Positions 44,673 to 54,094 of a DNA stretch of 57,610 nucleotides are shown here, in pieces. The stretch's first letter is position 1. Each line of letters starts with the position of its first letter. Source of the DNA: Streptomyces misionensis (GTDB lineage Bacteria; Actinomycetota; Actinomycetes; Streptomycetales; Streptomycetaceae); NCBI RefSeq assembly GCF_007896895.1, contig NZ_VOGW01000087.1, positions 1-57,610 of the forward strand, read 5' to 3'. A program made the translations under genes and the position numbers. The notes beneath the pieces are model-generated. The model made no database searches and was not told the DNA's origin. It saw only the letters and a program-made list of their open reading frames with translations.

Positions 44673-44706
44673 CGGGCCGCCGGAGCATGTGCTCTCCGGC
44701 GGCCCG
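44673..44706 (-). terminator. mctP terminator
   Basis: A 13-bp GC-rich stem (44673-44685 with 44694-44706) 15 bp beyond the permease stop codon. Confidence 0.7.
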
Positions 44707-44721
44707 TGCGAACGAAAGACC

Positions 44722-46350
44722 CTAGTGGGTGCTCCCCGCCGTGGCGGGCGGCAGTTCCGCCTCGACGCCCGGGTCGCCCACGTCCGCCGTGTAGTCCCCG
44801 GGGCTCGTCTCGTCCACGCCCTCGGGCGCCTTCACGGCCTTCAGGACGACGGTGAGGACGACGGTCACCACGACGTTCAGCACGAACGCCGTCATGCCGA
44901 TGTAGCCGATCTGGCCGATGCCCGGGATCTCGTCGGCCGAGCCGCCGAAGTGCTTCTGGGTCGGCGAGGCGACGCCGTACGCGGCGAGGGTGCCGTAGAC
45001 CATGCCGACCGCCCAGCCGGCGAGCAGCGCCCAGCGGTGGAACCAGCGGGTGAACAGGCCGCCGACCAGCGCCGGGAACGTCTGGAGGATCCAGATGCCG
45101 CCCAGCAGCTGGAAGTTGATCGCGACCGTCTTGTCCATGCCGAGCACGAAGACCAGCGCGCCCACCTTCACCAGCAGCGACACGAACTTGGAGACCTGGG
45201 CCTCCTGCTTCGGCGTGGCGTCCGGCTTGATGAAGTCCTTGTAGATGTTGCGGGTGAAGAGGTTCGCCGCCGCGATGGACATGATCGCCGCCGGAACCAG
45301 CGCGCCGATGCCGATGGCCGCGAAGGCCACACCCGTGAACCAGTCCGGGAACATGTCCTCGAACAGCTGCGGGATCGCCAGCTGCCCGTTGTCCACCTTG
45401 ACCCCGGCCGCGATCGCCATGAAGCCCAGCAGCGCCAGCAGGCCGAGCATCAGGGAGTACAGCGGCAGGATCGTGGTGTTGCGCCGGATCACCTCACGGC
45501 TGCGGGAGGAGAGCGTCGCGGTGATCGAGTGCGGGTACATGAACAGCGCGAGCGCCGAGCCCAGCGCCAGGGTGGCGTACGACCACTGGCCCGCCGCCGG
45601 TGGCGCGAGCGCCCCGCGCGGCTTGCCGGTCTTCGGGCTGATCTGGCTGAAGGCGTGGCCCGCCTTGGCGAAGATGTCGTCGAACCCGCCCAGCTTGATC
45701 GGGATGTAGATGATCGCCACCAGGATCACGATGTAGATCAGCGCGTCCTTGACGAAGGCGATCAGCGCGGGCGCCCGCAGGCCCGAGGAGTACGTGTACG
45801 CCGCCAGCACCGCGAAGGCGATCAGCAGCGGCAGGTCCTTCACGAACTCGTTGGTGTTGTCGCCGCCGCCGACGCCCATCACGTCCAGCACCGCCTGGAT
45901 GCCGACGAGTTGCAGCGCGATGTACGGCATCGTCGCGAGGATGCCGGTCAGCGCCACCGCGAGCGACAGCCCCTTCGAACCGAACCGGCCGCGCACGAAG
46001 TCGGAGGTGGTGACGTACCCGTGGCGGTGCGAGACCGACCACAGGCGCGGCAGGAACGTGAAGATCAGCGGGTACACCAGGATCGTGTACGGCACCGCGA
46101 AGAAGCCGGACGCGCCCGCCGCGTAGATCGCCGCCGGCACGGCGACGAAGGTGTACGCCGTGTACAGGTCGCCGCCGAGCAGGAACCATGTGATCCAGGT
46201 GCCGAACGACCGTCCGCCCAGGCCCCATTCGTCCAGCGAGTGCTCGTTCTCGGCCCGCCGCCAGCGTGCGGCGAGGAAGCCCATGACCGTGACGGCCAGG
46301 AAGAAGAAGATGAAGACGCCGAGCGCGACGCCGTTGACGCCGTCCTTCAC
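44722..46350 (-). CDS. mctP: sodium:solute symporter, MctP-type monocarboxylate permease
   Basis: 542 aa with about 13 hydrophobic helices. SSS-family features: the N-terminal ALGVFIFFFLAVTVMGFLAARW, the LGGRSFGTWITWFLLGGDLYTAYTF segment, and AIGIGALVPAAIMSIAAANLFTRNIYKDF. Pairing with an overlapping DUF3311 gene is characteristic of MctP uptake systems for lactate, pyruvate, acetate and similar acids. The GTG start at 46350 overlaps the DUF3311 stop (GTGA). The exact substrate is not shown by sequence. Confidence 0.82.
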   Translation of the reverse strand: MKDGVNGVALGVFIFFFLAVTVMGFLAARWRRAENEHSLDEWGLGGRSFGTWITWFLLGGDLYTAYTFVAVPAAIYAAGASGFFAVPYTILVYPLIFTFLPRLWSVSHRHGYVTTSDFVRGRFGSKGLSLAVALTGILATMPYIALQLVGIQAVLDVMGVGGGDNTNEFVKDLPLLIAFAVLAAYTYSSGLRAPALIAFVKDALIYIVILVAIIYIPIKLGGFDDIFAKAGHAFSQISPKTGKPRGALAPPAAGQWSYATLALGSALALFMYPHSITATLSSRSREVIRRNTTILPLYSLMLGLLALLGFMAIAAGVKVDNGQLAIPQLFEDMFPDWFTGVAFAAIGIGALVPAAIMSIAAANLFTRNIYKDFIKPDATPKQEAQVSKFVSLLVKVGALVFVLGMDKTVAINFQLLGGIWILQTFPALVGGLFTRWFHRWALLAGWAVGMVYGTLAAYGVASPTQKHFGGSADEIPGIGQIGYIGMTAFVLNVVVTVVLTVVLKAVKAPEGVDETSPGDYTADVGDPGVEAELPPATAGSTH

Positions 46351-46610
46351 CGCGCCGCACCCCCCTGAGCGTCCTTGCGGGAGCGCTGGTCGTGCTGCCA
46401 CAGCTTGTACGCGATCATGGTGAGCGCGGTGGAGATCAGCACCCAGACCATCTGGTACCAGTAGAAGAACGGGATCCCGATGAAGGCGGGGTCCGTCTTC
46501 GCGTACGAGCCGACCCACAGCATCGCCACGAAAGGCGCGACGAGACACAGGCCGATGATCACCCTCACCGGTGTCACGACCGGTGGTCTCACTTCAGGTG
46601 TTTCGGACAT
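46347..46610 (-). CDS. DUF3311 small membrane protein, permease partner
   Basis: 87 aa with two transmembrane helices (VRVIIGLCLVAPFVAMLWVGSY and FFYWYQMVWVLISTALTMIAYKLW) and a charged C terminus. DUF3311 proteins are nearly always encoded directly before SSS-type permeases, as here, and are thought to be accessory subunits. The ATG at 46610 has CGGAG about 8 bp upstream. Confidence 0.85.
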   Translation of the reverse strand: MSETPEVRPPVVTPVRVIIGLCLVAPFVAMLWVGSYAKTDPAFIGIPFFYWYQMVWVLISTALTMIAYKLWQHDQRSRKDAQGGAAR

Positions 46611-46731
46611 GTCACGGCTCCGTCCCTCGCTGATCACCTGTAATGCGCAGGCAATCTAGGTGACGGTGTCGTGGCAGGGAAGACCCTGTCCGCAGGTCGG
46701 TATATCGATTCGGCGAAGGCGCGGCCCGGCC

Positions 46732-47577
<846 letters not shown>

Positions 47578-47633
47578 TCAGGACTCCACCCGCACGCTCC
47601 GTGATCTCCTCTATATACCGTTGCGGCCCTGGT

Positions 47634-47645
47634 TGGTCTAGTCCA
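47634..47645. promoter_or_regulatory. DasR-type operator (dre) upstream of dasR
   Basis: TGGTCTAGTCCA matches the dre core TGGTCTAGACCA at 11 of 12 positions. It lies about 140 bp before the dasR ATG and 1 bp beyond the nagB terminator stem, and fits autoregulation of dasR. Confidence 0.7.
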
Positions 47646-47677
47646 GCAGGGGCGGCGGGTGCGGTCGCCGCCCCTGC
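47646..47677 (-). terminator. nagB terminator
   Basis: A perfect 12-bp stem (47646-47657 with 47666-47677), 8-nt loop, 8 bp after the nagB stop. Confidence 0.7.
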
Positions 47678-47684
47678 CGCAGCA

Positions 47685-48470
47685 CTAGATTCCCTGCCAC
47701 TCCGGCTTGTTGGCGTAGGTGTGCCGGAAGTAGTCGGCCAGCTTCAGCTTGCCGGCGGCCGCCTCGTCCACCACCACCGTGGCGTGCGGGTGCAGCTGGA
47801 GCGCGGAGGCCGGGCAGACGGCGGCGACCGGGCCCTCGACGGTCGCCGCGACCGCGTCCGCCTTGTTCTCGCCGGTCGCCAGCAGCACCAGGTGGCGGGC
47901 CTCCAGGATGGTGCCGATCCCCTGGGTGACGACGTGGTGCGGGACCTGCTCGATGTCGCCGTCGAAGAAGCGCGCGTTGTCGACGCGGGTCTGCTCGGTC
48001 AGGGTCTTGATCCGGGTGCGGGAGGCCAGCGAGGAGCAGGGCTCGTTGAACCCGATGTGCCCGTCGGTGCCGATCCCGAGGAGCTGGAGGTCCACCCCGC
48101 CGGCCGCCGCGAGCGTGCGGTCGTACGCCTCGCACGCCGCCTGGATGTCCTCGGCCGTGCCGTCGGGGCCGAGGAAGGCGTCCATGCCGATGCCGAGCGG
48201 CTCCAGCACCTCCCGGCGCAGCACCGAGCGGTAGGACTCGGGGTGGTCGGCGGGCAGCCCCACGTACTCGTCGAGCTGGGCTATGCGGGCCCGCGAGGTG
48301 TCCACGGCGCCGGCGCGCACCTTGGCGGCGAGCGCCTGGTAGACGGGCAGCGGGGTGGAGCCGGTGGCGACGCCGAGCAGGGCGTCGGGCTTGCGTCGCA
48401 GCAGCTGCGCCATGGCCTCGGCGATCAGCTCGCCACCCGCCGCGGCGTCCGGAACGATGACAACTTCCAC
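47685..48470 (-). CDS. nagB: glucosamine-6-phosphate deaminase
   Basis: 261 aa. Converts glucosamine-6-phosphate to fructose-6-phosphate and ammonia. Motifs: VATGSTPLPVYQAL (sugar-phosphate loop), LDEYVGLPADHPESYRSVL (catalytic Asp), GIGTDGHIGFNEP (catalytic His/Glu loop) and the C-terminal LKLADYFRHTYANKPEW. The GTG start at 48470 (MEVVIVPDA). A dre site 41 bp upstream indicates DasR control, which would be relieved by the enzyme's own substrate. Confidence 0.95.
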   Translation of the reverse strand: MEVVIVPDAAAGGELIAEAMAQLLRRKPDALLGVATGSTPLPVYQALAAKVRAGAVDTSRARIAQLDEYVGLPADHPESYRSVLRREVLEPLGIGMDAFLGPDGTAEDIQAACEAYDRTLAAAGGVDLQLLGIGTDGHIGFNEPCSSLASRTRIKTLTEQTRVDNARFFDGDIEQVPHHVVTQGIGTILEARHLVLLATGENKADAVAATVEGPVAAVCPASALQLHPHATVVVDEAAAGKLKLADYFRHTYANKPEWQGI

Positions 48471-48510
48471 GCTGGGCCTGCCGTTCTGGAGAGGGCTCTG
48501 TGCGTCTATG

Positions 48511-48522
48511 TGGTTTAGACCA
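48511..48522. promoter_or_regulatory. DasR-type operator (dre) upstream of nagB
   Basis: TGGTTTAGACCA, 11 of 12 matches to the dre core, centred 46 bp upstream of the nagB start codon and so near the promoter. Confidence 0.8.
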
Positions 48523-48995
48523 ATCTAACAGAACGGGCCCCCGCTGCCGATGGCTCGCGGCCGGGGTCGCGGAAATTGCCGTCGCCGTGTGTCCCCATGG
48601 CCGGCCGGGGCGGGCTAGGCTGCGCGTGGCATCGAGTGCCAGGGGCGCGGACGGCCGCTCGACGGCGCCGTGCGTGCCCGCAAGGGCATGGACATGCCTC
48701 ATGGTCCAGTCCACAATCGAAGAGAACTGTTCGAACCGTTCGAAGAGGTTCGGAGTTCGAAGAGAACAAACAAGCCTCCGTCTTCCCCGCACAGGAAGGC
48801 GGATCGAGGAACCGGCGCTCTCTGCCCTGACTGCCCCGGCTCCTCGGCCTTCGGCCGGCCGGGACCGCACACCCCGCGGCCGATGATGCTCCGGGCTGCG
48901 GTGCCGGGAGGGTTGAGGGTCCCTTCCAGGCGCCGCGGCCCGCGGGTGTTTTCCGGCCGGCTCAACGGCCCCGGTACGCTCGCAGGGTGCCCTCC
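48523..48995. promoter_or_regulatory. intergenic region between nagB and pdtaS
   Basis: About 470 bp without a convincing gene. It holds a third dre-like word TGGTCCAGTCCA (48702-48713, two mismatches). Just beyond is a cluster of four GTTCGAA/GTTCGGA heptamers starting at 48729, 48738, 48748 and 48755, in locally AT-richer DNA. A 62-codon frame starting at 48702 lacks codon bias. Confidence 0.4.
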
Positions 48996-50462
48996 ATGAA
49001 CGAGCTGGTCCGCCAGCACACCGCCCTCGACGACTCCGATCTGGAGTGGCTGCACCTGCTGGTCTCGGAGTGGCAGCTGCTGTCCGACCTCTCCTTCGCC
49101 GACCTGGTGCTCTGGGTCCCCACCCGGGACGGCACCCGGTACGTCTCGGTCGCCCAGATGCGCCCCAACACCGGCCCCACCTCCTACCAGGACGACATGG
49201 TCGGCCACCTGGTCCCGCGCGGCCGGCGGCCCATGCTGGACGCGGCCCTGGACGAGGGCCGGATCGTGCGCGAGGGCGACCCGGAGTGGCGCGAAGAGGT
49301 CCCCGTACGGGTGGAGTCCATCCCCGTGCGGCGCGAGGGCCGGGTCCTCGGGGTGATCGCGCGCAACACCAACCTGCTCACCGTCCGCACCCCGAGCCGG
49401 CTGGAGCTGACCTACCTCCAGAGCGCCTCCGACCTCGCCCAGATGATCGCGGCCGGCTCCTTCCCCTTCCCCGGGCAGCAGGTCGACATGGACGCCTCCC
49501 CGCGCGTCGGCGACGGCCTGATCCGGCTCGACGCCGACGGCATCGTCCAGTACGCCTCCCCGAACGCCCTGTCCGCCTACCACCGCCTCGGCCTCGCCGC
49601 CGACCTGGTCGGGCACCACCTCGGGCAGACCACCGCCGAGCTGGCCCCCACCCGGGGCCCGGTGGACGAGGCGCTGGCGAAGGTGGCCAGCGGCTGGGCG
49701 CCGCGCGAGTTCGAGATCGAGTCGGCGGACGGGGTGATCCAGTTCCGGTCCATCCCGCTCAAGCCCAAGGGCACCCGGATCGGGGCGCTGGTGCTGTGCC
49801 GGGACGTCACCGAACTGCGGCGGCGCGAGCGCGAGTTGATCACCAAGGACGCGACCATCCGGGAGATCCACCACCGGGTGAAGAACAACCTCCAGACGGT
49901 GGCCGCCCTGCTGCGGCTCCAGGCCCGGCGCATCGACTCGGAGAGCGGTCGCGCGGCCCTGGAGGAGGCGGTGCGTCGGGTCGGCTCCATCGCCATCGTG
50001 CACGAGACGCTGTCCCAGAACCTGGACGAGCGGGTGGAGTTCGACGACATCGCCGACCGGGTGCTCGCGATGGTCGCCGAGATCTCGCCGGGCAAGGTGA
50101 CCGGCCGGCGCAGCGGGCGGTTCGGGATACTCGACGCCGAGGTGGCCACCCCGCTGTCCATGGTCCTCACCGAGGTGCTGCAGAACGCCCTGGAGCACGG
50201 CTTCGGCGAGGGCGAGACCGGCACGGTGGAGGTCGCGGCGGTGCGCGGCGGCACGACCAAGGAGGCCCGCCTGCTGGTCACGGTCCAGGACGACGGCGTC
50301 GGCCTGCCCGAGGGCTTCGACCCGCACCGCTCGGGCAACCTGGGCCTGCAGATCGTACGGACCCTGGTCGAGGGCGAACTGGGTGGCAGCTTCGACATGG
50401 TCCCGGCCCCGCGGCGGGGGACCAGGGTGCTGCTGGACATCCCGGTGCGCGCCGAGAAGTAG
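48996..50462 (+). CDS. pdtaS: PdtaS-type sensor histidine kinase (GAF-PAS-HisKA_2)
   Basis: 488 aa, soluble. An N-terminal GAF-like domain (about 1-150) and a PAS-like domain (about 170-270, RLDADGIVQYASPNA) precede the HisKA_2 phospho-acceptor EIHHRVKNNLQTVAALLRLQ (His about 290) and the HATPase (EVLQNALEHGF, DDGVGLPEGF, GNLGLQIVRTL). In mycobacteria PdtaS partners PdtaR, an ANTAR antiterminator, and lies beside whiB1, as it lies beside wblE here. The ATG at 48996 has CAGGG 8 bp upstream; a GTG at 48987 is the alternative. The response regulator is not in the window. Confidence 0.92.
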   Translation: MNELVRQHTALDDSDLEWLHLLVSEWQLLSDLSFADLVLWVPTRDGTRYVSVAQMRPNTGPTSYQDDMVGHLVPRGRRPMLDAALDEGRIVREGDPEWREEVPVRVESIPVRREGRVLGVIARNTNLLTVRTPSRLELTYLQSASDLAQMIAAGSFPFPGQQVDMDASPRVGDGLIRLDADGIVQYASPNALSAYHRLGLAADLVGHHLGQTTAELAPTRGPVDEALAKVASGWAPREFEIESADGVIQFRSIPLKPKGTRIGALVLCRDVTELRRRERELITKDATIREIHHRVKNNLQTVAALLRLQARRIDSESGRAALEEAVRRVGSIAIVHETLSQNLDERVEFDDIADRVLAMVAEISPGKVTGRRSGRFGILDAEVATPLSMVLTEVLQNALEHGFGEGETGTVEVAAVRGGTTKEARLLVTVQDDGVGLPEGFDPHRSGNLGLQIVRTLVEGELGGSFDMVPAPRRGTRVLLDIPVRAEK

Positions 50463-50590
50463 CGGCGAAGCGGCGGGAAGCAGCCGATGGGCCCGGCCAA
50501 CGGGCCCGGTCCGGAAGGCCGTTGGAGCCGGCGGGCAGCCGACGGCCGCACGGCGCGGGGGCGCCGGGGAAGCGCCTGGGTGAGCACAGC

Positions 50591-50623
50591 AAAAAGCCCC
50601 GGACCGTCGTTGGTCCGAGGCTT
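50591..50623 (-). terminator. wblE terminator
   Basis: On the minus strand an 11-pair stem with one mismatch (50594-50605 with 50612-50623) is followed by TTTTT (the A-run at 50591-50595). It lies between the convergent pdtaS and wblE and could serve both. The rest of 50463-50749 holds no gene. Confidence 0.75.
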
Positions 50624-50749
50624 GTGCTCGTTGCTGCGCTGCTGTTCGCTGGCGGCATCGGGGGATACTGCGCGCTGCTGCTCGGGGGCGGGAGATGCGT
50701 ACGCGATGCACGCGCCGCCAAGCTCAGGCTGTCACCTGGGGTGGGTGTG

Positions 50750-51007
50750 TCAGGCGGAGGCCTGACGGGCCCGGTTGCGGGCGGCACGGCGCTTCATCGC
50801 GCGACGCTCGTCCTCGCTGAGGCCACCCCAGACGCCGGAGTCCTGGCCGGACTCAAGCGCCCACTGCAGACACTGCTCGATCACCGGGCAGCGGCGGCAG
50901 ACGGCCTTGGCTTCCTCGATCTGCAGCAGCGCGGGACCGGTGTTGCCGATGGGGAAGAAGAGCTCGGGGTCTTCCTCGCGGCAAACGGCGTTGTGACGCC
51001 AGTCCAT
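50750..51007 (-). CDS. wblE: WhiB-like Fe-S protein WblE (WhiB1 orthologue)
   Basis: 85 aa. Cluster cysteines C9, C37, C40 (CRRC) and C46, the GVWGG turn (58-62) and a basic C terminus (RRAMKRRAARNRAR). Short length, MDWRHNAVC start and proximity to pdtaS identify it as the WhiB1/WblE type, essential in mycobacteria and nitric-oxide sensitive. The ATG at 51007 has AAGGAGAGG about 9 bp upstream. Confidence 0.95.
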   Translation of the reverse strand: MDWRHNAVCREEDPELFFPIGNTGPALLQIEEAKAVCRRCPVIEQCLQWALESGQDSGVWGGLSEDERRAMKRRAARNRARQASA

Positions 51008-51327
51008 GGCTGCTACCTCTCCTTGGTATTACGTGCAAGTTGCTTGTGAATGTGAACGCTTTCACGAATCCCTCGACAAGTGAAGGGCCGACCGCCGGGT
51101 CTTCCCCGGCGTGGTCCTTGGTATGAAGAGGGGTTCCGGTGATCAGTGGAGGCCGGTCTTGCGGGCCGTCCCGATCGCCACGTAGAGACTCGCAAACCTC
51201 AGCGGCGGATACAACCCCTTCCGGAAAGTTTTTTTTGATTCCTCGGTGTCGACTGGGTCACAGCCGTACTTCCATGGGGTGGACCCTGGCCTAAACGTTC
51301 GAGTGAAAGGACTTTCGCCTCTTCCAC
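51008..51327. promoter_or_regulatory. wblE upstream region
   Basis: 320 bp without a gene, holding the wblE promoter and leader. Notable are an eight-base A-tract on the wblE strand near 51229-51236 and a hairpin CCGCCGGG/CCCGGCG near 51091-51110. I cannot assign the transcription start. Confidence 0.35.
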
Positions 51328-52296
51328 TCACACAATCACACGCAGTGCGCGGCGTACGCCTGTGAACGTCACGCTTCGGCGCAGCCCCAGGTGGTCACCG
51401 TCCATCTGGAGGGGCAGGGGCGCCTTCGAATGCAAGGTGAAGCGGTCCAGATCATGGAGTGAGACGGCATGCCTGCCATGGGGTCCGCGCTCGGGGGACG
51501 AAGTGAGCAACTGGGTGCCATACCGGGCAACCGCGGCCGTCGACAGGCGGCTCAGGCCGAGCACGTCGATGCCCGTGTCGAACGAGGCCTTAGGTGACGT
51601 GTACATCGGGCGATTGCCGAGATACGTCCAAGGGGACGTGTTCGAGACTATGGCGACAACCAGGTCCTCGATCGGGTCCTCGCCGGGCCGCTCCAGGGTG
51701 ATCGTGCCCCGGCGGCGGTTGGCCTCGCCGAGGAACTGCCGGAGCACCTGGCGGACGTACAGGGCGTGCGTCGACTTCTTGCCCCGCTCGCGCTGCTGCT
51801 CGACCCGGCCGACCACGCCCGCGTCGAAGCCCAGCCCCGCGTTGAAGGTGAACCAGCGGCTCGGCACGCCCTCGTCCTCGGTGCCGGGCGGTCCCGAGGT
51901 CAGGCCGAGGCCCACCAGCCGCTCCCGGCCCTCGCGCAGGGCGTCCAGCAGGGCGCCGGTGGCCTCGACGGGATCGTTGGGCAGCCCGAGCGCGCGGGCG
52001 AAGACATTGGTGGAGCCGCCGGGCACCACGGCCAGTCCGGGCAGCCGGTCGGGGTCCGGGCCGGCGTGCAGCAGCCCGTTGACCACCTCGTTGACGGTGC
52101 CGTCGCCGCCGAGCGCCACGACCATGTCGATGTCGTCGCTCTCCGCGGCCTGCCGCCCCAGGTCCCGGGCGTGCCCCCGGTACTCGGTGGTCACCGCCTC
52201 CAGCTTCATCTCGCTGGCGAGCGCGTGGATCAGCACATCACGCCTGCGTGCGCTTGTGGTGGTAGCCGCCGGATTGACCACGAGAAGAGCACGCAT
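51328..52296 (-). CDS. diacylglycerol/lipid kinase-family protein
   Basis: 322 aa. DAGK catalytic domain with the nucleotide motif VALGGDGTVNEVVNGLL (about 60-76) and PGLAVVPGGSTNVFARALGLP (about 86-106). The second half is the beta-sandwich of YegS/BmrU-like kinases, ending KAPLPLQMDGDHLGL. It probably phosphorylates diacylglycerol or a related lipid at the membrane face. Start ATG at 52296. Confidence 0.9.
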   Translation of the reverse strand: MRALLVVNPAATTTSARRRDVLIHALASEMKLEAVTTEYRGHARDLGRQAAESDDIDMVVALGGDGTVNEVVNGLLHAGPDPDRLPGLAVVPGGSTNVFARALGLPNDPVEATGALLDALREGRERLVGLGLTSGPPGTEDEGVPSRWFTFNAGLGFDAGVVGRVEQQRERGKKSTHALYVRQVLRQFLGEANRRRGTITLERPGEDPIEDLVVAIVSNTSPWTYLGNRPMYTSPKASFDTGIDVLGLSRLSTAAVARYGTQLLTSSPERGPHGRHAVSLHDLDRFTLHSKAPLPLQMDGDHLGLRRSVTFTGVRRALRVIV

Positions 52297-52503
52297 GCAA
52301 GGCAGCGTACCTACTGGGTGGTACTCGACCCAGCCCGAGGTGTGGAACGGGTAAGAGGCGGGGGCGTGACCCTGGACACGTACCGGGCGCCGCGAGGGGC
52401 GAGGGGGAGCCGTGCGCGGCGCGGTTGCGGGACGGGTTCTTGGCGCGGCGGCGGCGAGTGTCCCCGTCCCCGTCCGCGACCCGCCGACGGCTACCCTGCT
52501 GGG

Positions 52504-52947
52504 GTGAGCAGTGAGCAGACTTCCCCGCAGGAGACCGCCGAGGGCGCCGGCACCCGGCCCCGCCGGCTGACGTACGCCGCCGTCCTCGCCGCCCTGGAGG
52601 GCGTCGCCCTGCTCGCCGGCGGACTGTGGGTGCTCGTGCTCGGCGTCACCGGCACGCCGGACGACCGGCAGCAGGCGGTGACCCTGGGCATCACCCTGGC
52701 CGTGCTCGCGCTGCTGCCGCTGCTCGCCGCCCGGGGCCTGCTGCTGCGCCGCGGCTGGAGCCGGGGACCCGCCGTGATCACGCAGCTCATCGCCCTCCCC
52801 GTGGCCTACAACCTGCTCAAGGCCGACAGCATGGCGGTGCCCGCGGGAATCGTGCTCGCGGCGGTCGCCGTGGCGGCGCTCGTGCTCCTCGTCAACCGGG
52901 AGACGACCCAGGCCCTCGGCATCAAGGGACCGGGCCGCGCCGAGTAG
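52504..52947 (+). CDS. four-helix integral membrane protein, unknown function
   Basis: 147 aa from a GTG at 52504. Four hydrophobic segments: LAALEGVALLAGGLWVLVLG, AVTLGITLAVLALLPLLAARGLLL, AVITQLIALPVAYNLL and GIVLAAVAVAALVLLVN. The short hydrophilic N terminus is acidic and Thr/Ser-rich. It resembles a common actinobacterial membrane family without assigned function and converges on sigH with an 10-bp gap. Confidence 0.78.
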   Translation: MSSEQTSPQETAEGAGTRPRRLTYAAVLAALEGVALLAGGLWVLVLGVTGTPDDRQQAVTLGITLAVLALLPLLAARGLLLRRGWSRGPAVITQLIALPVAYNLLKADSMAVPAGIVLAAVAVAALVLLVNRETTQALGIKGPGRAE

Positions 52948-52957
52948 GGCAGGCGCT

Positions 52958-54094
52958 CTACTCCTCCACCAGCAGCTTCTCCCGCAGCTGCGCCAGCGTG
53001 CGGGCCAGCAGCCGGGAGACGTGCATCTGGGAGATCCCGACCTCCTGCGCGATCTGCGACTGGGTCATGTTCCCGAAGAAGCGCAGCAGCAGAATCCGCT
53101 TCTCCCGCGGCGGCAGGTCCTCCAGCAGCGGCTTGAGGGACTCCCGGTACTCGACCCCCTCCAGCGCCTCGTCCTCCGCGCCGAGCGTGTCGGCGACCGC
53201 CGGGGACTCGTCGTCGGTGTCGGGGACGTCCAGGGACAGCGTGGAGTACGCGTTCGCGGACTCCAGGCCCTCCAGGACCTCCTCCTCGGAGATGGCCAGC
53301 TTCTCGGCCAGCTCGTGCACCGTGGGGGAGCGGCCGTGCAACTGGGACAGCTCCGCCGTCGCCGTGGTCAGCGAGAGCCGCAGCTCCTGGAGCCGGCGCG
53401 GCACGCGTACCGCCCAGCCCTTGTCCCGGAAGTGCCGCTTGATCTCGCCGACGACGGTCGGGGTGGCGTACGTGGAGAACTCCACGCCCCGCTCCGGGTC
53501 GAACCGGTCCACGGACTTGATCAGCCCGATGGTGGCGACCTGGGTGAGGTCGTCCAGCGGCTCGCCGCGGTTGCGGAACCGGCGGGCCAGGTGCTCCACG
53601 AGCGGCAGATGCATACGGACCAGCTGGTTGCGCAGCTCCGCGTACTCCGCGCTGCCCGCGTCGAGCCCGCGCAGCTCGACGAACATCGCGCGGGCCCCGC
53701 TGCGGTCGTGCGGGTCGTGCGCCGCGGCCTGCACGGCCTCCGCGCCCGGCGCGTCGTCGTCCGCGTATCGCTCGTGCTCGCTCATCGTCCCGCCCGTAGC
53801 CCTTCCCCGAGCCCTCGCCCCCGCGCGGTCGGCGGAACCGGCTCCGCCGCGGGCCTTCGGCGGGGTGCCGGGGCCGGTGCCCGCACCGCCGGGCCGCGCG
53901 GAGTGGTCCTCCGGGTGGGGCCTGGCCTGCTCGGGGATGCCGTCGATGCCGTCCGCCGTGAGCCGGGAACCGTCGCGGGGGCCGTCCCCGGACGTCTCGG
54001 CCGCACTCGACCAGGGGGCACCCCCGTCCCCGGTCGGCAGCTCCCGCGTGCCGCGCTCTTCGTCCCGCACCGGACCGTCCCCGTTCTCCCTCAC
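52958..54094 (-). CDS. sigH: stress/differentiation sigma factor SigH (SigB/SigF type)
   Basis: Two starts are likely. A GTG at 54094 overlaps the anti-sigma stop (GTGA) and gives 378 aa with a disordered ~103-residue N-terminal extension. An ATG at 53785 (MSEHERYADD) gives 275 aa. The sigma core has region 2 (LVRMHLPLVEHLARRF, DDLTQVATIGLIKSVDRFD, FSTYATPTVVGEIKRHFRDK), region 3 and region 4 (LPPREKRILLLRFFGNMTQSQIAQEVGISQMHVSRLLAR, outlined). Multiple isoforms of SigH are known in S. coelicolor, where it serves osmotic stress and development under control of the adjacent anti-sigma factor. Confidence 0.9.
   Translation of the reverse strand: MRENGDGPVRDEERGTRELPTGDGGAPWSSAAETSGDGPRDGSRLTADGIDGIPEQARPHPEDHSARPGGAGTGPGTPPKARGGAGSADRAGARARGRATGGTMSEHERYADDDAPGAEAVQAAAHDPHDRSGARAMFVELRGLDAGSAEYAELRNQLVRMHLPLVEHLARRFRNRGEPLDDLTQVATIGLIKSVDRFDPERGVEFSTYATPTVVGEIKRHFRDKGWAVRVPRRLQELRLSLTTATAELSQLHGRSPTVHELAEKLAISEEEVLEGLESANAYSTLSLDVPDTDDESPAVADTLGAEDEALEGVEYRESLKPLLEDLPPREKRILLLRFFGNMTQSQIAQEVGISQMHVSRLLARTLAQLREKLLVEE

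Noticed and set aside
48702..48886. 62-codon ORF in the nagB-pdtaS gap
   Set aside because: No ribosome-binding site, no third-position G/C bias, and it begins within the dre-like word.
51215..51245. sigma-R promoter before wblE (GGAAT ... GTT on the minus strand)
   Set aside because: The spacer is 22 bp rather than 18, so it does not match the sigma-R consensus.
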